From positions 1 through 7,776 of the forward strand of contig JAQBVH010000127.1 of assembly GCA_027623615.1 (NCBI GenBank): DNA of 7,776 bases, given 5' to 3'. Origin of the DNA: Planctomycetota bacterium. GTDB taxonomy: Bacteria > Planctomycetota > UBA1135 > GCA-002686595. A program made the translations under genes and the position numbers. The notes under the pieces were generated by a model. The model saw only the letters and a list, made by a program, of their open reading frames with translations, had not been told where the DNA came from and did not search any database. Of this stretch, positions 1 through 7,776 are shown piece after piece (position 1 is the first letter of the stretch; each line of letters starts with the position of its first letter).

Positions 1-537
1 GAAGCCGTAGACGTTGAAAAACTTGAAGCCAGACCAGGCTGCCGGCGCGCGGCCTGCGGCCTCTTCTCCAAGGGCCCAGACGTCGAAGTCGAGCTTCGAC
101 TGCCCGTAGGGGTTAAGGGGCTTGAGCCCGCCGAAGCCCGCCTCGTCGTCCGCATACCCCTCGGCGCCGTCGCCGTAGGTCGCTGCCGAGCTGGCGTAGA
201 CCAGCGGCACCGCGGTGCCGCAGCACCAGCTCCAAAGCCGCTGCGTGTACTCGAGATTGACGCGGCGCAGGAAGTCCTCGTCGAGCTCGGTCGTGTCGGT
301 GCAGGCACCGAGGTGGACGATGCCGTGCAGCGCAGGCTGGTCCTGCTCGAGCCAGTCGCCGAGCTCCTCGGTCGCGACGATGCGGCCGAAGTCCAGATCG
401 GCATGCTCGGGACGCTTGTCGAAGAGGGTCGGGTCGTCGACCGAAATCACGGGCTCCCCGCGCCGGTTCAGGTCTTCCACGAAACGGGCGCCGATGAAGC
501 CGGCGGCGCCGGTGACGAGGGTGGGATGAGCGCTCAT
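1..537 (-). CDS. hldD: ADP-L-glycero-D-manno-heptose 6-epimerase (5' part; C-terminus outside window)
   Basis: This is the N-terminal 179 residues of a short-chain dehydrogenase/reductase-type epimerase, and it runs off the left edge. HldD converts ADP-D-glycero-D-manno-heptose to the L-glycero form in the cytoplasm, the last step in making the heptose donor for the lipopolysaccharide inner core. Visible features are the NAD(P)-binding GxxGxxG loop (G10, G13, G16 in VTGAAGFIGA), the GACTDTTE segment at residues 78-85, YASSAATYG at 114-122, the catalytic Ser116/Tyr144/Lys148 set (YGQSK) and FKFFNVYG at 171-178. The ASSAATYG and FFNVYG signatures are those of HldD rather than GalE or dTDP-glucose dehydratases. 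The ATG start is preceded by GGAG with a rather long 13-base spacing. The gene diverges from the glycosyltransferase at 633. The family is near certain; the HldD assignment is strong but rests on half the protein. Confidence 0.88.
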   Translation of the reverse strand, partial: MSAHPTLVTGAAGFIGARFVEDLNRRGEPVISVDDPTLFDKRPEHADLDFGRIVATEELGDWLEQDQPALHGIVHLGACTDTTELDEDFLRRVNLEYTQRLWSWCCGTAVPLVYASSAATYGDGAEGYADDEAGFGGLKPLNPYGQSKLDFDVWALGEEAAGRAPAAWSGFKFFNVYGF

Positions 538-632
538 GGTCGAATGGGATCTCCGGGAGCGAAAGTATCTCCGCTGCAGCAGGAATCGGCTCGCCGAAGC
601 CCACGAATGAGAGCTTTCCTGGGGATCGGCAG
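538..632. promoter_or_regulatory. Divergent intergenic spacer, presumed promoters for hldD and the glycosyltransferase
   Basis: These 95 bases separate two divergent start codons, so promoters for both directions should lie here or overlap the gene starts. I see no convincing -35/-10 pair on either strand. Visible elements are the GGAG of the hldD ribosome site (complement of 551-554), a GCTGCAGC palindrome at 573-580, and GGGGA at 621-625, which is a likely ribosome site seven bases before the plus-strand ATG. The call rests on gene arrangement, not on recognised promoter motifs. Confidence 0.35.
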
Positions 633-1766
633 ATGGCTAGGTTGCGTGCCTTGGACCGTCCCCTGCACGTCCTCGCGGTCGAGCCATGGCTGGGCGGCAG
701 CCACCAACGCTTCCTGGAAGGCTGGCAGGCCCGCTCGCGGCACAAGATCGAGCTCCTGGGCCTCCCCGCGCGGCACTGGCGCTGGCGCATGGAGGGCGCG
801 GCGCTCACCCTCGCCGAGCGCGCGGCGCAGACCGCGCTCCCGGACGTGCTCGTCGTCAGCGACTACCTGGACCTGGCCCGCTTCCGGGGCTTCTTGCCCG
901 CGGCCTGGCGCGACGTCCCGGCCCTCGCCTACTTCCACGAGAACCAGCTCGCCTATCCGCAGCGGCTCGACGCCGTGGAGCGGCATCAGGATCGGGCGCT
1001 CGGGTTCCAGAACGTGCTGACCCTGATCGCCGCCGAGGCGTCGGCCTTCAACAGCCGCTATCACCTCGAGACCTTCGCTGCCGCCGCGACGGAGCTGGTG
1101 CGTATCCTGCCGAAGCCGCGCCCGGCGGGCGCGCTCGAAGCCGCCCTCACGCGCGCGTCGGTGATCTACCCTGGGGTCGACCTCGAGGCCTATCCCCTCA
1201 TGGCCGGACCTGCTGAGGGCGCGCCCCTACGCATTGGTTGGTGCCACCGCTGGGAGTACGACAAGGACCCCGCGCGCTTCCTGCACGCCATCCTCGAGGT
1301 GCGGGCCAGGGGCGCGAACTTCGAGCTCGTGCTGCTCGGCGAGGCTTACGAGATGATGGATGAGGATGTGCTGCGCCTCTTGTCGCGTGCCTCCTCGCTG
1401 GTCGCCCATCGCGGCTACGCCGAGGACCGCGCCGCACACGCACAGCTCCTGGGTTCCTGCGACCTGGTCGTCTCCACCGCGCGACACGAGTTCTACGGCA
1501 TGGCCATGCTCGAGGCCGCAGCGACCGGGTGCCGAGTCCTGGCGCCGACGGAGTTGGCCTACCCGGAGACCTTGACCGGCGCACTGGCCGAGGGGTTGCT
1601 CGAGGATCACGCGCAGCTGGTCGAGCGGCTCCTGCAGCTCGCGACGGATCCGAGCAGGAGTCGCGAGCTGCGCCGCTCTTGCCGCGAGTCGGTCGCGGCG
1701 CACGACCTGGCGCTCACTGCAACGGCGATGGATGAACGCTGCGACTCCCTCGACGCGGCGCGGTAG
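633..1766 (+). CDS. QTMAN/GTDC1-like glycosyltransferase (DUF3524 + GT4-type), probable tRNA-queuosine mannosyltransferase homologue
   Basis: This 377-residue protein has the two-part layout of animal GTDC1, renamed QTMAN, which transfers mannose to queuosine in the anticodon of cytosolic tRNA-Asp. The N-terminal DUF3524-type half shows VEPWLGGSHQ (16-25), LPARHWRWR (44-52) and the hallmark YFHENQLAYP (100-109). The C-terminal GT4 half shows CHRWEYDKDP (204-213), STARHEFYGMAMLEA (281-295) with the family E-x7-E pair E286/E294, and LAYPE (308-312). From memory, the animal protein has near-identical blocks (GGSHKQL, YFHENQL, HRWEHDKDP, STAKHEFFGVAMLEA) in the same order. It has no signal peptide or membrane segment, so it should be cytosolic. 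The ATG at 633 has GGGGA seven bases upstream. The stop codon lies within a long inverted repeat. An alternative role, given hldD next door, is a surface-polysaccharide mannosyl- or heptosyltransferase. The family is confident; acceptor and donor are inferred. Confidence 0.85.
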   Translation: MARLRALDRPLHVLAVEPWLGGSHQRFLEGWQARSRHKIELLGLPARHWRWRMEGAALTLAERAAQTALPDVLVVSDYLDLARFRGFLPAAWRDVPALAYFHENQLAYPQRLDAVERHQDRALGFQNVLTLIAAEASAFNSRYHLETFAAAATELVRILPKPRPAGALEAALTRASVIYPGVDLEAYPLMAGPAEGAPLRIGWCHRWEYDKDPARFLHAILEVRARGANFELVLLGEAYEMMDEDVLRLLSRASSLVAHRGYAEDRAAHAQLLGSCDLVVSTARHEFYGMAMLEAAATGCRVLAPTELAYPETLTGALAEGLLEDHAQLVERLLQLATDPSRSRELRRSCRESVAAHDLALTATAMDERCDSLDAAR

Positions 1767-1794
1767 GGGGGTCCCGGTGGGACCCCCCTACCGC
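1760..1794. terminator. Perfect 16-bp inverted repeat with 3-nt loop; candidate bidirectional terminator or dispersed palindromic element
   Basis: The arms 1760-1775 and 1779-1794 are exact reverse complements with a GGT loop. Each contains a six-G (or six-C) run and a GGTCCC/GGGACC end. The element sits between two convergent genes, where a shared terminator is expected, and it contains the glycosyltransferase stop codon (1764-1766) in its left arm. Neither strand has a T-tract after the stem, so it is not a standard rho-independent terminator. A REP-like repeat or an RNA 3'-end stabiliser fits equally well. Confidence 0.6.
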
Positions 1795-1808
1795 CTCCTG
1801 CGGAGGCG
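1792..1808. repeat. Second short hairpin abutting the long inverted repeat
   Basis: A 7-bp perfect stem (1792-1798 with 1802-1808, CGCCTCC/GGAGGCG) with a TGC loop shares its first bases with the end of the long inverted repeat. The two stems therefore form a compact tandem structure, as in two-stem palindromic elements. Its function is unknown. Confidence 0.5.
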
Positions 1809-1826
1809 TGATCGTTGTCTGGCGCC

Positions 1827-1840
1827 GCACCTAACGGTGC
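1827..1840 (-). terminator. Small hairpin just downstream of the minus-strand membrane-protein gene
   Basis: A 5-bp stem (GCACC/GGTGC) with a four-base loop lies 15 bases past the stop codon at 1855. It is weak and has no T-tract. If the minus-strand transcript ends here, the stronger stems at 1760-1808 are more likely to do the work. Confidence 0.2.
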
Positions 1841-1854
1841 AGCAGCCCGGAGTC

Positions 1855-2295
1855 CTAGGCGCCCTTGCGCAGGGGAGCGACGCCTTCGTCGCCCTGACCC
1901 TCGAGCTCGCCGTCGAGGGTGACGCACAGGCCTTCGACCGACTCGATCACGCGATCGAGGTCAGCGAGGGTGGTCTCCATGGCGCGCTCCGAGGCCACGG
2001 CACGGTCCATGGCGGCCTGGGCCTGGGAGACGCTGTCCGTGATGGAGGCGCCGTCCCCGACCAGACGCAAGGCCTGGGGCTCGCGCTGGGGCTGGACGGC
2101 GGAGTCCTGTTCTCCACCTACGGTGACGGCCCGTGAGGTCCAACCGACCGAAAACGCCATGGCACAACCCAGGACCAGGAGCAGCGTGCTCCAAGCCGTG
2201 GGCGTGTCTTGCAGCAGGATGCAGCCGAGGACGACAGCGGCCAAGGCGGTCAGAGAGGCGCGCTTGGGTCCGCGCATGGTGCTCGAGTCGTTCAT
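1855..2295 (-). CDS. Small two-helix membrane protein with a helical cytoplasmic tail; function unknown
   Basis: I do not recognise this 146-residue protein. A short positively charged N-terminus (MRGPKR, residues 7-12) precedes two hydrophobic segments at about 13-29 and 35-53, separated by the short turn QDTPTA. By the positive-inside rule both ends should face the cytoplasm. After a Gln/Pro-rich linker (about 61-77), residues 83-132 lack helix breakers and are rich in Ala, Glu, Asp, Arg and Ser, predicting a long amphipathic helix or coiled coil. The tail is short (GQGDEGVAPLRKGA). The ATG at 2295 was chosen because GGAGG/GGAG lies immediately upstream. The reading frame extends to 2385, but the extra 30 residues are polar and Pro/Gly-rich with no clear ribosome site. 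It stands alone on the minus strand, after the terminator of the metabolic operon. The gene is likely real, based on its ribosome site and sensible hydrophobic pattern. Confidence 0.72.
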   Translation of the reverse strand: MNDSSTMRGPKRASLTALAAVVLGCILLQDTPTAWSTLLLVLGCAMAFSVGWTSRAVTVGGEQDSAVQPQREPQALRLVGDGASITDSVSQAQAAMDRAVASERAMETTLADLDRVIESVEGLCVTLDGELEGQGDEGVAPLRKGA

Positions 2296-2430
2296 GTGGG
2301 CTCCTCCAGGAGGCTCTCTCGACTCTTTCGACCGTCCGCGCCCAGGCCGTGAGGGCTGGGTATCCCCCACCTGGCGACACCCCACAAACGCCTGTTCTTG
2401 AAGGACTTAGGCTGGATGCTCGTTCTCAAT
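2296..2430 (-). promoter_or_regulatory. Leader and presumed promoter region of the small membrane-protein gene
   Basis: About 135 bases lie between the operon terminator and the ATG at 2295, so this gene probably has its own promoter here. I found no clear -35/-10 pair. The ribosome site (complement of 2301-2313) is part of a short CCTCC-T-GGAGG self-complementary stretch that could partly mask it. A loose GGGTGTC/GATACCC pairing lies in the complement of about 2357-2381. Neither structure is strong enough to call a riboswitch. Confidence 0.3.
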
Positions 2431-2465
2431 GCAAAGGCGGGGGCCCAGTTGGGAGCGCCCCCGCC
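2431..2465 (-). terminator. Rho-independent-type terminator of the metabolic operon
   Basis: Read on the minus strand, a 9-bp perfect GC stem (complement of 2457-2465 with 2436-2444, GGCGGGGGC/GCCCCCGCC) closes a 12-base loop and is followed directly by a short T-run (TTT). It begins about 20 bases after the stop codon of the dehydrogenase at 2487, the usual place for an operon terminator. The T-run is short, so termination may be partial. Confidence 0.65.
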
Positions 2466-2486
2466 GGGGATGGTTCGGGCAGGGTC

Positions 2487-3563
2487 TCAGCCCGTGACGC
2501 CCACGCCGATCTTCCTGACCTCGCTGGCGACCATGTCACCCACCTCGTCAGTCGGGTGCATTCCGGTGCCGACGCCCGTCAGGCGACCGCTGCGCAGGAG
2601 GTCGCCGACCGCCTGTTCGATGCCCTTCTCCGCCTCCTTCTGGCCGAGGTAGCCGAGCATCATCGAGGCGGCCATGATCGCCGCGGCCGGGCTGGCCACG
2701 TTCTTGCCCGCGTGCTTGGGTGCCGAGCCGTGGATCGGCTCGAACAGGCCGACACGACCCGGGTGGATGTTGCCAGAGGCGGCGATGCCCATGCCGCCCT
2801 GCAGCATGGCGCCGAGGTCGGTGATGATGTCGCCGAGCAGGTTCGGGGTGACGGCCACGTCGAACCACTCGGGGTTCTTGACCATCCACATGCAGGCCGC
2901 GTCGATGTAGGCGTGGTCGGTCTTGATGTCCGGGTACTCCAGGGCGACCTCGGCGAAGACCCGCGTCCACAGGTCGTGGGCGCGCACGGCGTTCGCCTTG
3001 TCGATCAGGGTGACCTGCTTCTTCTTGTCGCGCGCCCTCGCGGTCTCGAAGGCGTAGCGGATCGCGCGCTCGACGCCGGCGCGGGTGTAGACCATCGTCT
3101 GGGTCGACACCTCGTGGGGCTGCCCCTTGTGCGCGAAGCCGTGCATGCCGGTGTAAGCACCCTCGGTGTTCTCACGGACGATCACCATGTCGACGTCCTC
3201 CGGGCCCTTGCCCTTGAGGGGGCACAGGCGCTCGTCGAGCAGCTTGATCGGCCGCAGGTTGACGTAGAGGTCGAGGTCGAAGCGGCACTTGGCGATGATG
3301 CCGTACTCCATCTTGCCCGGCTCGATGCGCGGGTCGCCGATCGCGCCCAGGAAGATCGCGTCGTGCTGGCGCGCCTCCTCGAAGGCGGCATCGGGGAAGA
3401 TCTCGCCCGTCTTCAGGTAGTGCTCGCTGCCCCAGGGCAGCTGGGTCACGTCGAGCTTGAAGCCAAAGACCTCGCCGGCGACGCGGGCAACCTTGAAGGC
3501 CTCACGGGTCACCTCGACGCCGATGCCGTCACCGGGGATACAGGCGATTCGATACTCACTCAT
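2487..3563 (-). CDS. Isocitrate/isopropylmalate-type beta-decarboxylating dehydrogenase
   Basis: This 358-residue enzyme oxidises and decarboxylates a 2-hydroxy acid such as 3-isopropylmalate or isocitrate. Visible residues are IPGDGIG (9-15), substrate arginines R94, R104 (NLRP) and R130 (VRENTEG), Tyr137, Lys189, and metal-binding aspartates D221, D245 and D249 (GDIITDLG). The cofactor loop is [10 protein letters not shown] (278-287). The length and the short loop before R94 fit the LeuB group. The Ser-x-Asn pair that binds isocitrate in typical ICDH is absent, with Gly88 and Ile90 there instead. However, the LeuB hydrophobic L-L-x-L-R motif is changed to I-A-K-C-R, and the aspartate normal for NAD use is replaced by K283-H284, as in NADP enzymes (Lys-Tyr). 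It is the last gene of the operon, starting 16 bases after the aconitase-like gene. The family is certain; calling it leuB or icd would be premature. Confidence 0.9.
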   Translation of the reverse strand: MSEYRIACIPGDGIGVEVTREAFKVARVAGEVFGFKLDVTQLPWGSEHYLKTGEIFPDAAFEEARQHDAIFLGAIGDPRIEPGKMEYGIIAKCRFDLDLYVNLRPIKLLDERLCPLKGKGPEDVDMVIVRENTEGAYTGMHGFAHKGQPHEVSTQTMVYTRAGVERAIRYAFETARARDKKKQVTLIDKANAVRAHDLWTRVFAEVALEYPDIKTDHAYIDAACMWMVKNPEWFDVAVTPNLLGDIITDLGAMLQGGMGIAASGNIHPGRVGLFEPIHGSAPKHAGKNVASPAAAIMAASMMLGYLGQKEAEKGIEQAVGDLLRSGRLTGVGTGMHPTDEVGDMVASEVRKIGVGVTG

Positions 3564-3579
3564 CTCTCGATCTTTCAGC

Positions 3580-5573
<1,994 letters not shown>

Positions 5574-5574
<1 letters not shown>

Positions 5575-6782
5575 CAAGACGCCTTCGGGTTCTCGATCAG
5601 CATCGCGATGCCCTGGCCGCCGCCGATGCAGGCCGAGGCGACGCCGAAGCGCTTGCCGGAGCGGCGCAGCTGGTGGGCCAGGGTCAACAGCAGGCGGGTG
5701 CCGGTCGCGCCGAGGGGGTGCCCCAGCCCGATCGCGCCGCCGTTGACGTTGCAGCGCTCGCGGTCGAGCTCGAGCTCCTTCTCGCAGCCCAGGTACTGGG
5801 CGCTGAAGGCCTCGTTGATCTCGTAGTAGTCGATGTCGTCCTTGCCCATGCCCGTCTTCTCGAGCAGGGCGCGGATGGCCGGGACGGGGCCGATGCCCAT
5901 CTCCTTGGGGTCGACGCCCACGCAGCTGTGGCCGCGCACGAGGGCCAACGTGTCGAGGCCGTCCACCTGGGCCCGCGCGGCGCTCGTGATGACCAGCGCC
6001 GCGGCGCCGTCGACGATGCCCGAGGCGTTCCCGGCCGTCACCGTGCCGTCCTTGCCGAAGGCCGCCCGCAGCTTGGACAGGGCCTCGAGCGAGGTGTCGG
6101 GCTTGATGTGATCGTCCGTGTCGACGACCACGTCCCCCCGGCGGTCCGGGATCGTCACCGGCGCGATCTCCTCGGCGAAACGGCCCTCCAGCACTGCCGC
6201 GGTGCCCAGCTGGTGGCTGCGCAGGGCGTACTCGTCCTGCTGCTCGCGGGTGACGTCGAGGCGCTTGGCGATCGCCTCAGCGGTCTGCGCCATGTAGGTC
6301 TCGCCGTAGGGGTCGTACAGGGCCGCGAAGAGCATGTCCTGCATCTGGGGCGCCTTCCCGAAGGGGAAGCCCTTGCGTGCGCCGTAGAGCACGTAGGGCG
6401 CCTGGCTCATGTTCTCCATGCCGCCGGCGATCGTGGTCGTGGCCTCGCCGAGCTGGATCATCTGGGCCGCGCTGATCACCGACTGGATGCCGGAGCCGCA
6501 CAGGCGGTTCACGGTCAAGGCCGGCACGTGCTGGGGCACGCCGGCCTTGAGCGCCACGTGGCGCGCGCCGTAGATCGCGTCGAGGGAGGTCTGCAGGGCG
6601 TTGCCCATGACCACGTGGTCGACCGACGCGGCGTCCACGCCCGCGCGCTCGAGCGCAGCCTTGGCCGCGTGGGCCCCGAGGTCGAGGGCGGACACGTCCT
6701 TGAACTTGCCGAAGCCGGGGGTGCCGATGTACTCGGCCATGGGCGTCCGGGCGCCCGCGACGATGACGACGTCTTGAGTCAT
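5574..6782 (-). CDS. Acetyl-CoA C-acetyltransferase / 3-ketoacyl-CoA thiolase
   Basis: This 402-residue type II thiolase condenses two acetyl-CoA or cleaves 3-ketoacyl-CoA. All catalytic elements are present: nucleophile Cys95 in NRLCGSG, GGMENMSQAPY (120-130), NEAF at 323-326, His355 in GHPLGATG, and Cys385 in CIGGGQG. The GGMENMS and GIGPVPA segments are typical of acetoacetyl-CoA thiolases and degradative thiolases alike, so direction and chain length cannot be read from the sequence. The ATG at 6782 was preferred over an upstream in-frame start at 6818 because AGGAG lies about six bases before it and the family begins directly with a DVVIVAGARTP-like strand. It follows the enoyl-CoA hydratase by 67 bases, which contain a stable stem-loop, and overlaps the aconitase-like gene by one base. 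With its neighbour it can carry two steps of beta-oxidation or of acetoacetyl/crotonyl-CoA metabolism. Confidence 0.95.
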
Positions 6783-6802
6783 GTGCTTCTCCTGTACGGA
6801 GG

Positions 6803-6827
6803 CGGGCCCGCGATCCACGCGAGCCCG
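6803..6827 (-). other. Intercistronic stem-loop between enoyl-CoA hydratase and thiolase genes
   Basis: In the minus-strand transcript a 10-bp stem (complement of 6818-6827 with 6803-6812, one G-U pair) closes a 5-base loop. It begins about 20 bases after the hydratase stop codon and ends just before the thiolase ribosome site. There is no T-run after it, so it is more likely an RNA-processing or stability element, or a translation modulator, than a terminator. Confidence 0.4.
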
Positions 6828-6849
6828 TACCCCTCGGTGATCGAATCGG

Positions 6850-7638
6850 CTACCGGCCGTGGAACTCGGGTTTGCGCTTCTCGAGGAACGCCGCCATGCC
6901 TTCGCGCATGTCCTCGGTGATCGAGGCCTTGCCGAAGTACTCGGTCTCGAGCTGCTCGCCCGCGGCCTGGTCCAGGTCCCAGCCGCGCAGGACCGCCTCC
7001 ATGCCGAAGCGCAACGCGACGGGGCCCTTGACGAGCATGCTCTTGACCATCTTGCGCGTGCCCTCCTCGAGCTCGTCGGGAGCGAACAGGCGGTTGATCA
7101 CACCTACGCGGTGGGCCTCCTCGGCGCCGAACATGTCGCCGGTCAGGATCCACTCGCGAGCGACGCCCGGGCCGGCGATGCGCGCCAGCCGCTGACTGCC
7201 GCCGTAACCAGGGATGATGCCGAGGCTGACCTCCGGCAGGCCGAGACGCGCGTTCGTCGAGGCCGTGCGCAGGGTGCAGGCCAGGGCCAGCTCGCAGCCG
7301 CCGCCGAGCGCGAAGCCGTTGACCATCGCCACCGAGGGCTTGCCCAGCTCCTCGAGGCGACGGAAGACTCCCTGGCCGAACGCGGCCAGCTCGGCGGCCT
7401 TCTCGGCCTGTCCCGCGACCTCGAGCAGCTCACCGATGTCCGCGCCGGCCACGAACGCCTTCTCGCCCGACCCGGTGACGACGACGGCACGCACCGCGTC
7501 GTCGGCCTTGGCGGCGTCGAAGGCATGTGCCAGCTCGCTCAGGGTCTGATGGTTGAGCGCGTTGAGCTTGTCCGGTCGGTTGACCGTCACCGTGGCCACG
7601 CCGCCGTCGACGACGTAGAGGAGGTTCCCGTAGCTCAC
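6850..7638 (-). CDS. Enoyl-CoA hydratase/isomerase (crotonase family)
   Basis: This 262-residue protein has the normal crotonase length and probably adds water to trans-2-enoyl-CoA to give 3-hydroxyacyl-CoA in beta-oxidation or short-chain acyl-CoA metabolism. The oxyanion-hole segments are AFVAGADI (61-68) and ALGGGCELALAC (110-121). Both catalytic glutamates of true hydratases are present: Glu116 (in GCELALA) and Glu136 (in PEVSLG). IIPGYGGSQRL (141-151) follows, and the C-terminal helix ends in FLEKRKPEFHGR. Keeping both glutamates argues for hydratase rather than isomerase or hydrolase activity. The start is GTG at 7638, overlapping the stop codon of the upstream prolyl isomerase gene as GTGA, with a GAGGGAGAG-like ribosome site inside that gene's end. 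Chain-length preference cannot be read from the sequence, and it could also act as a 3-hydroxybutyryl-CoA dehydratase. Confidence 0.94.
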   Translation of the reverse strand: MSYGNLLYVVDGGVATVTVNRPDKLNALNHQTLSELAHAFDAAKADDAVRAVVVTGSGEKAFVAGADIGELLEVAGQAEKAAELAAFGQGVFRRLEELGKPSVAMVNGFALGGGCELALACTLRTASTNARLGLPEVSLGIIPGYGGSQRLARIAGPGVAREWILTGDMFGAEEAHRVGVINRLFAPDELEEGTRKMVKSMLVKGPVALRFGMEAVLRGWDLDQAAGEQLETEYFGKASITEDMREGMAAFLEKRKPEFHGR

Positions 7639-7776
7639 GCGGTCTCTCCCTCGAGGACGACCGCTCTCTCGACCTTGACCGGCTCGAGGGGCGAGGAGCC
7701 CTCGCCGCCCGGCTTGCAGGCGCCGGCCGCGATCGCGTCCAGGGCCTCGAAGCCGTCGACCACGCGCCCGAAGGCG
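7635..7776 (-). CDS. Cyclophilin-type peptidyl-prolyl cis-trans isomerase (C-terminal end only)
   Basis: Only the last 46 residues lie in the window; the rest is beyond the right edge. The visible sequence begins AFGRVVDGFEALDAIAAG and ends PLEPVKVERAVVLEGETA. This matches the C-terminal strand-helix-strand of cyclophilins (FGRVVEG-x-(D/E)-x-(L/V)-D-x-I, then a Pro-Val/Ile-x-I/V strand). Cyclophilins speed proline isomerisation during protein folding. Its catalytic Arg/Phe region is not visible, so activity and any signal peptide cannot be judged. Its TGA overlaps the GTG start of the enoyl-CoA hydratase, placing it in the same operon. Confidence 0.72.
   Translation of the reverse strand, partial: AFGRVVDGFEALDAIAAGACKPGGEGSSPLEPVKVERAVVLEGETA

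Noticed and set aside
113..1064. Minus-strand frames at 113-808 and 534-1064 and plus-strand frames at 215-529 and 313-1020
   Set aside because: They overlap hldD and the glycosyltransferase in other frames. The conserved HldD and QTMAN motifs decide which frames are real.
2357..2381. Possible riboswitch-like pairing in the leader of the membrane-protein gene
   Set aside because: Only one loose 7-bp pairing with a wobble is visible, with no known riboswitch core.
2296..2385. 30-residue N-terminal extension of the small membrane protein
   Set aside because: The extension is polar and Pro/Gly/Arg-rich with no clear ribosome site, whereas GGAGG lies directly before the ATG at 2295.
6783..6818. 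12-residue N-terminal extension of the thiolase
   Set aside because: AGGAG and the usual thiolase N-terminus support the ATG at 6782; the upstream start would begin inside the intercistronic hairpin.
5673..6920. Plus-strand open frame of 415 codons opposite the thiolase
   Set aside because: It is an antisense artefact of high GC content, spanning the end of one real gene and all of another with no motif of its own.

Overview
The window comes from the chromosome of a GC-rich bacterium whose third codon positions are strongly G/C. It is most likely Gram-negative, because an ADP-heptose epimerase gene (hldD, a lipopolysaccharide-core function) sits at the left edge. Nothing in the sequence fixes the phylum. 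The gene types would suit a Myxococcota-, Planctomycetota- or similar environmental lineage, but that is a guess. There are no rRNA or tRNA genes, CRISPR arrays, transposases or phage genes.

Left part (1-1854): a 5' portion of hldD on the minus strand diverges, across a 95-base spacer, from a plus-strand glycosyltransferase. The glycosyltransferase closely resembles GTDC1/QTMAN, the enzyme that mannosylates queuosine in tRNA-Asp. Its stop codon lies inside a perfect 16-bp inverted repeat, followed by two smaller hairpins. Together these fill the gap to the next, convergent gene.

Middle (1855-2486): a minus-strand gene encodes an unrecognised 146-residue protein with a two-helix membrane hairpin and a helical cytoplasmic tail. 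Upstream of it are about 135 bases of leader and a rho-independent-type terminator that closes the operon to its right.

Right part (2487-7776): one tightly packed minus-strand operon is read from right to left. It encodes the C-terminal end of a cyclophilin-type prolyl isomerase, an enoyl-CoA hydratase, a thiolase, an aconitase-superfamily protein with its swivel domain at the N-terminus, and an isocitrate/isopropylmalate-type dehydrogenase. Two junctions overlap (GTGA and TGATG), indicating translational coupling. The enoyl-CoA hydratase and thiolase handle acyl-CoA chains and release or condense acetyl-CoA. The last two enzymes form a hydro-lyase plus oxidative-decarboxylase pair of the aconitase/ICDH or LeuCD/LeuB kind. 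The operon therefore looks like a link between acyl-CoA metabolism and a TCA-like or chain-elongation step. The exact substrates are not settled by the sequence.

I did not find a clearly new defence or mobile system. The items most worth a second look are the bacterial QTMAN-like gene, the mixed specificity signature of the dehydrogenase and its fused aconitase partner, and the hairpin cluster at 1760-1840.
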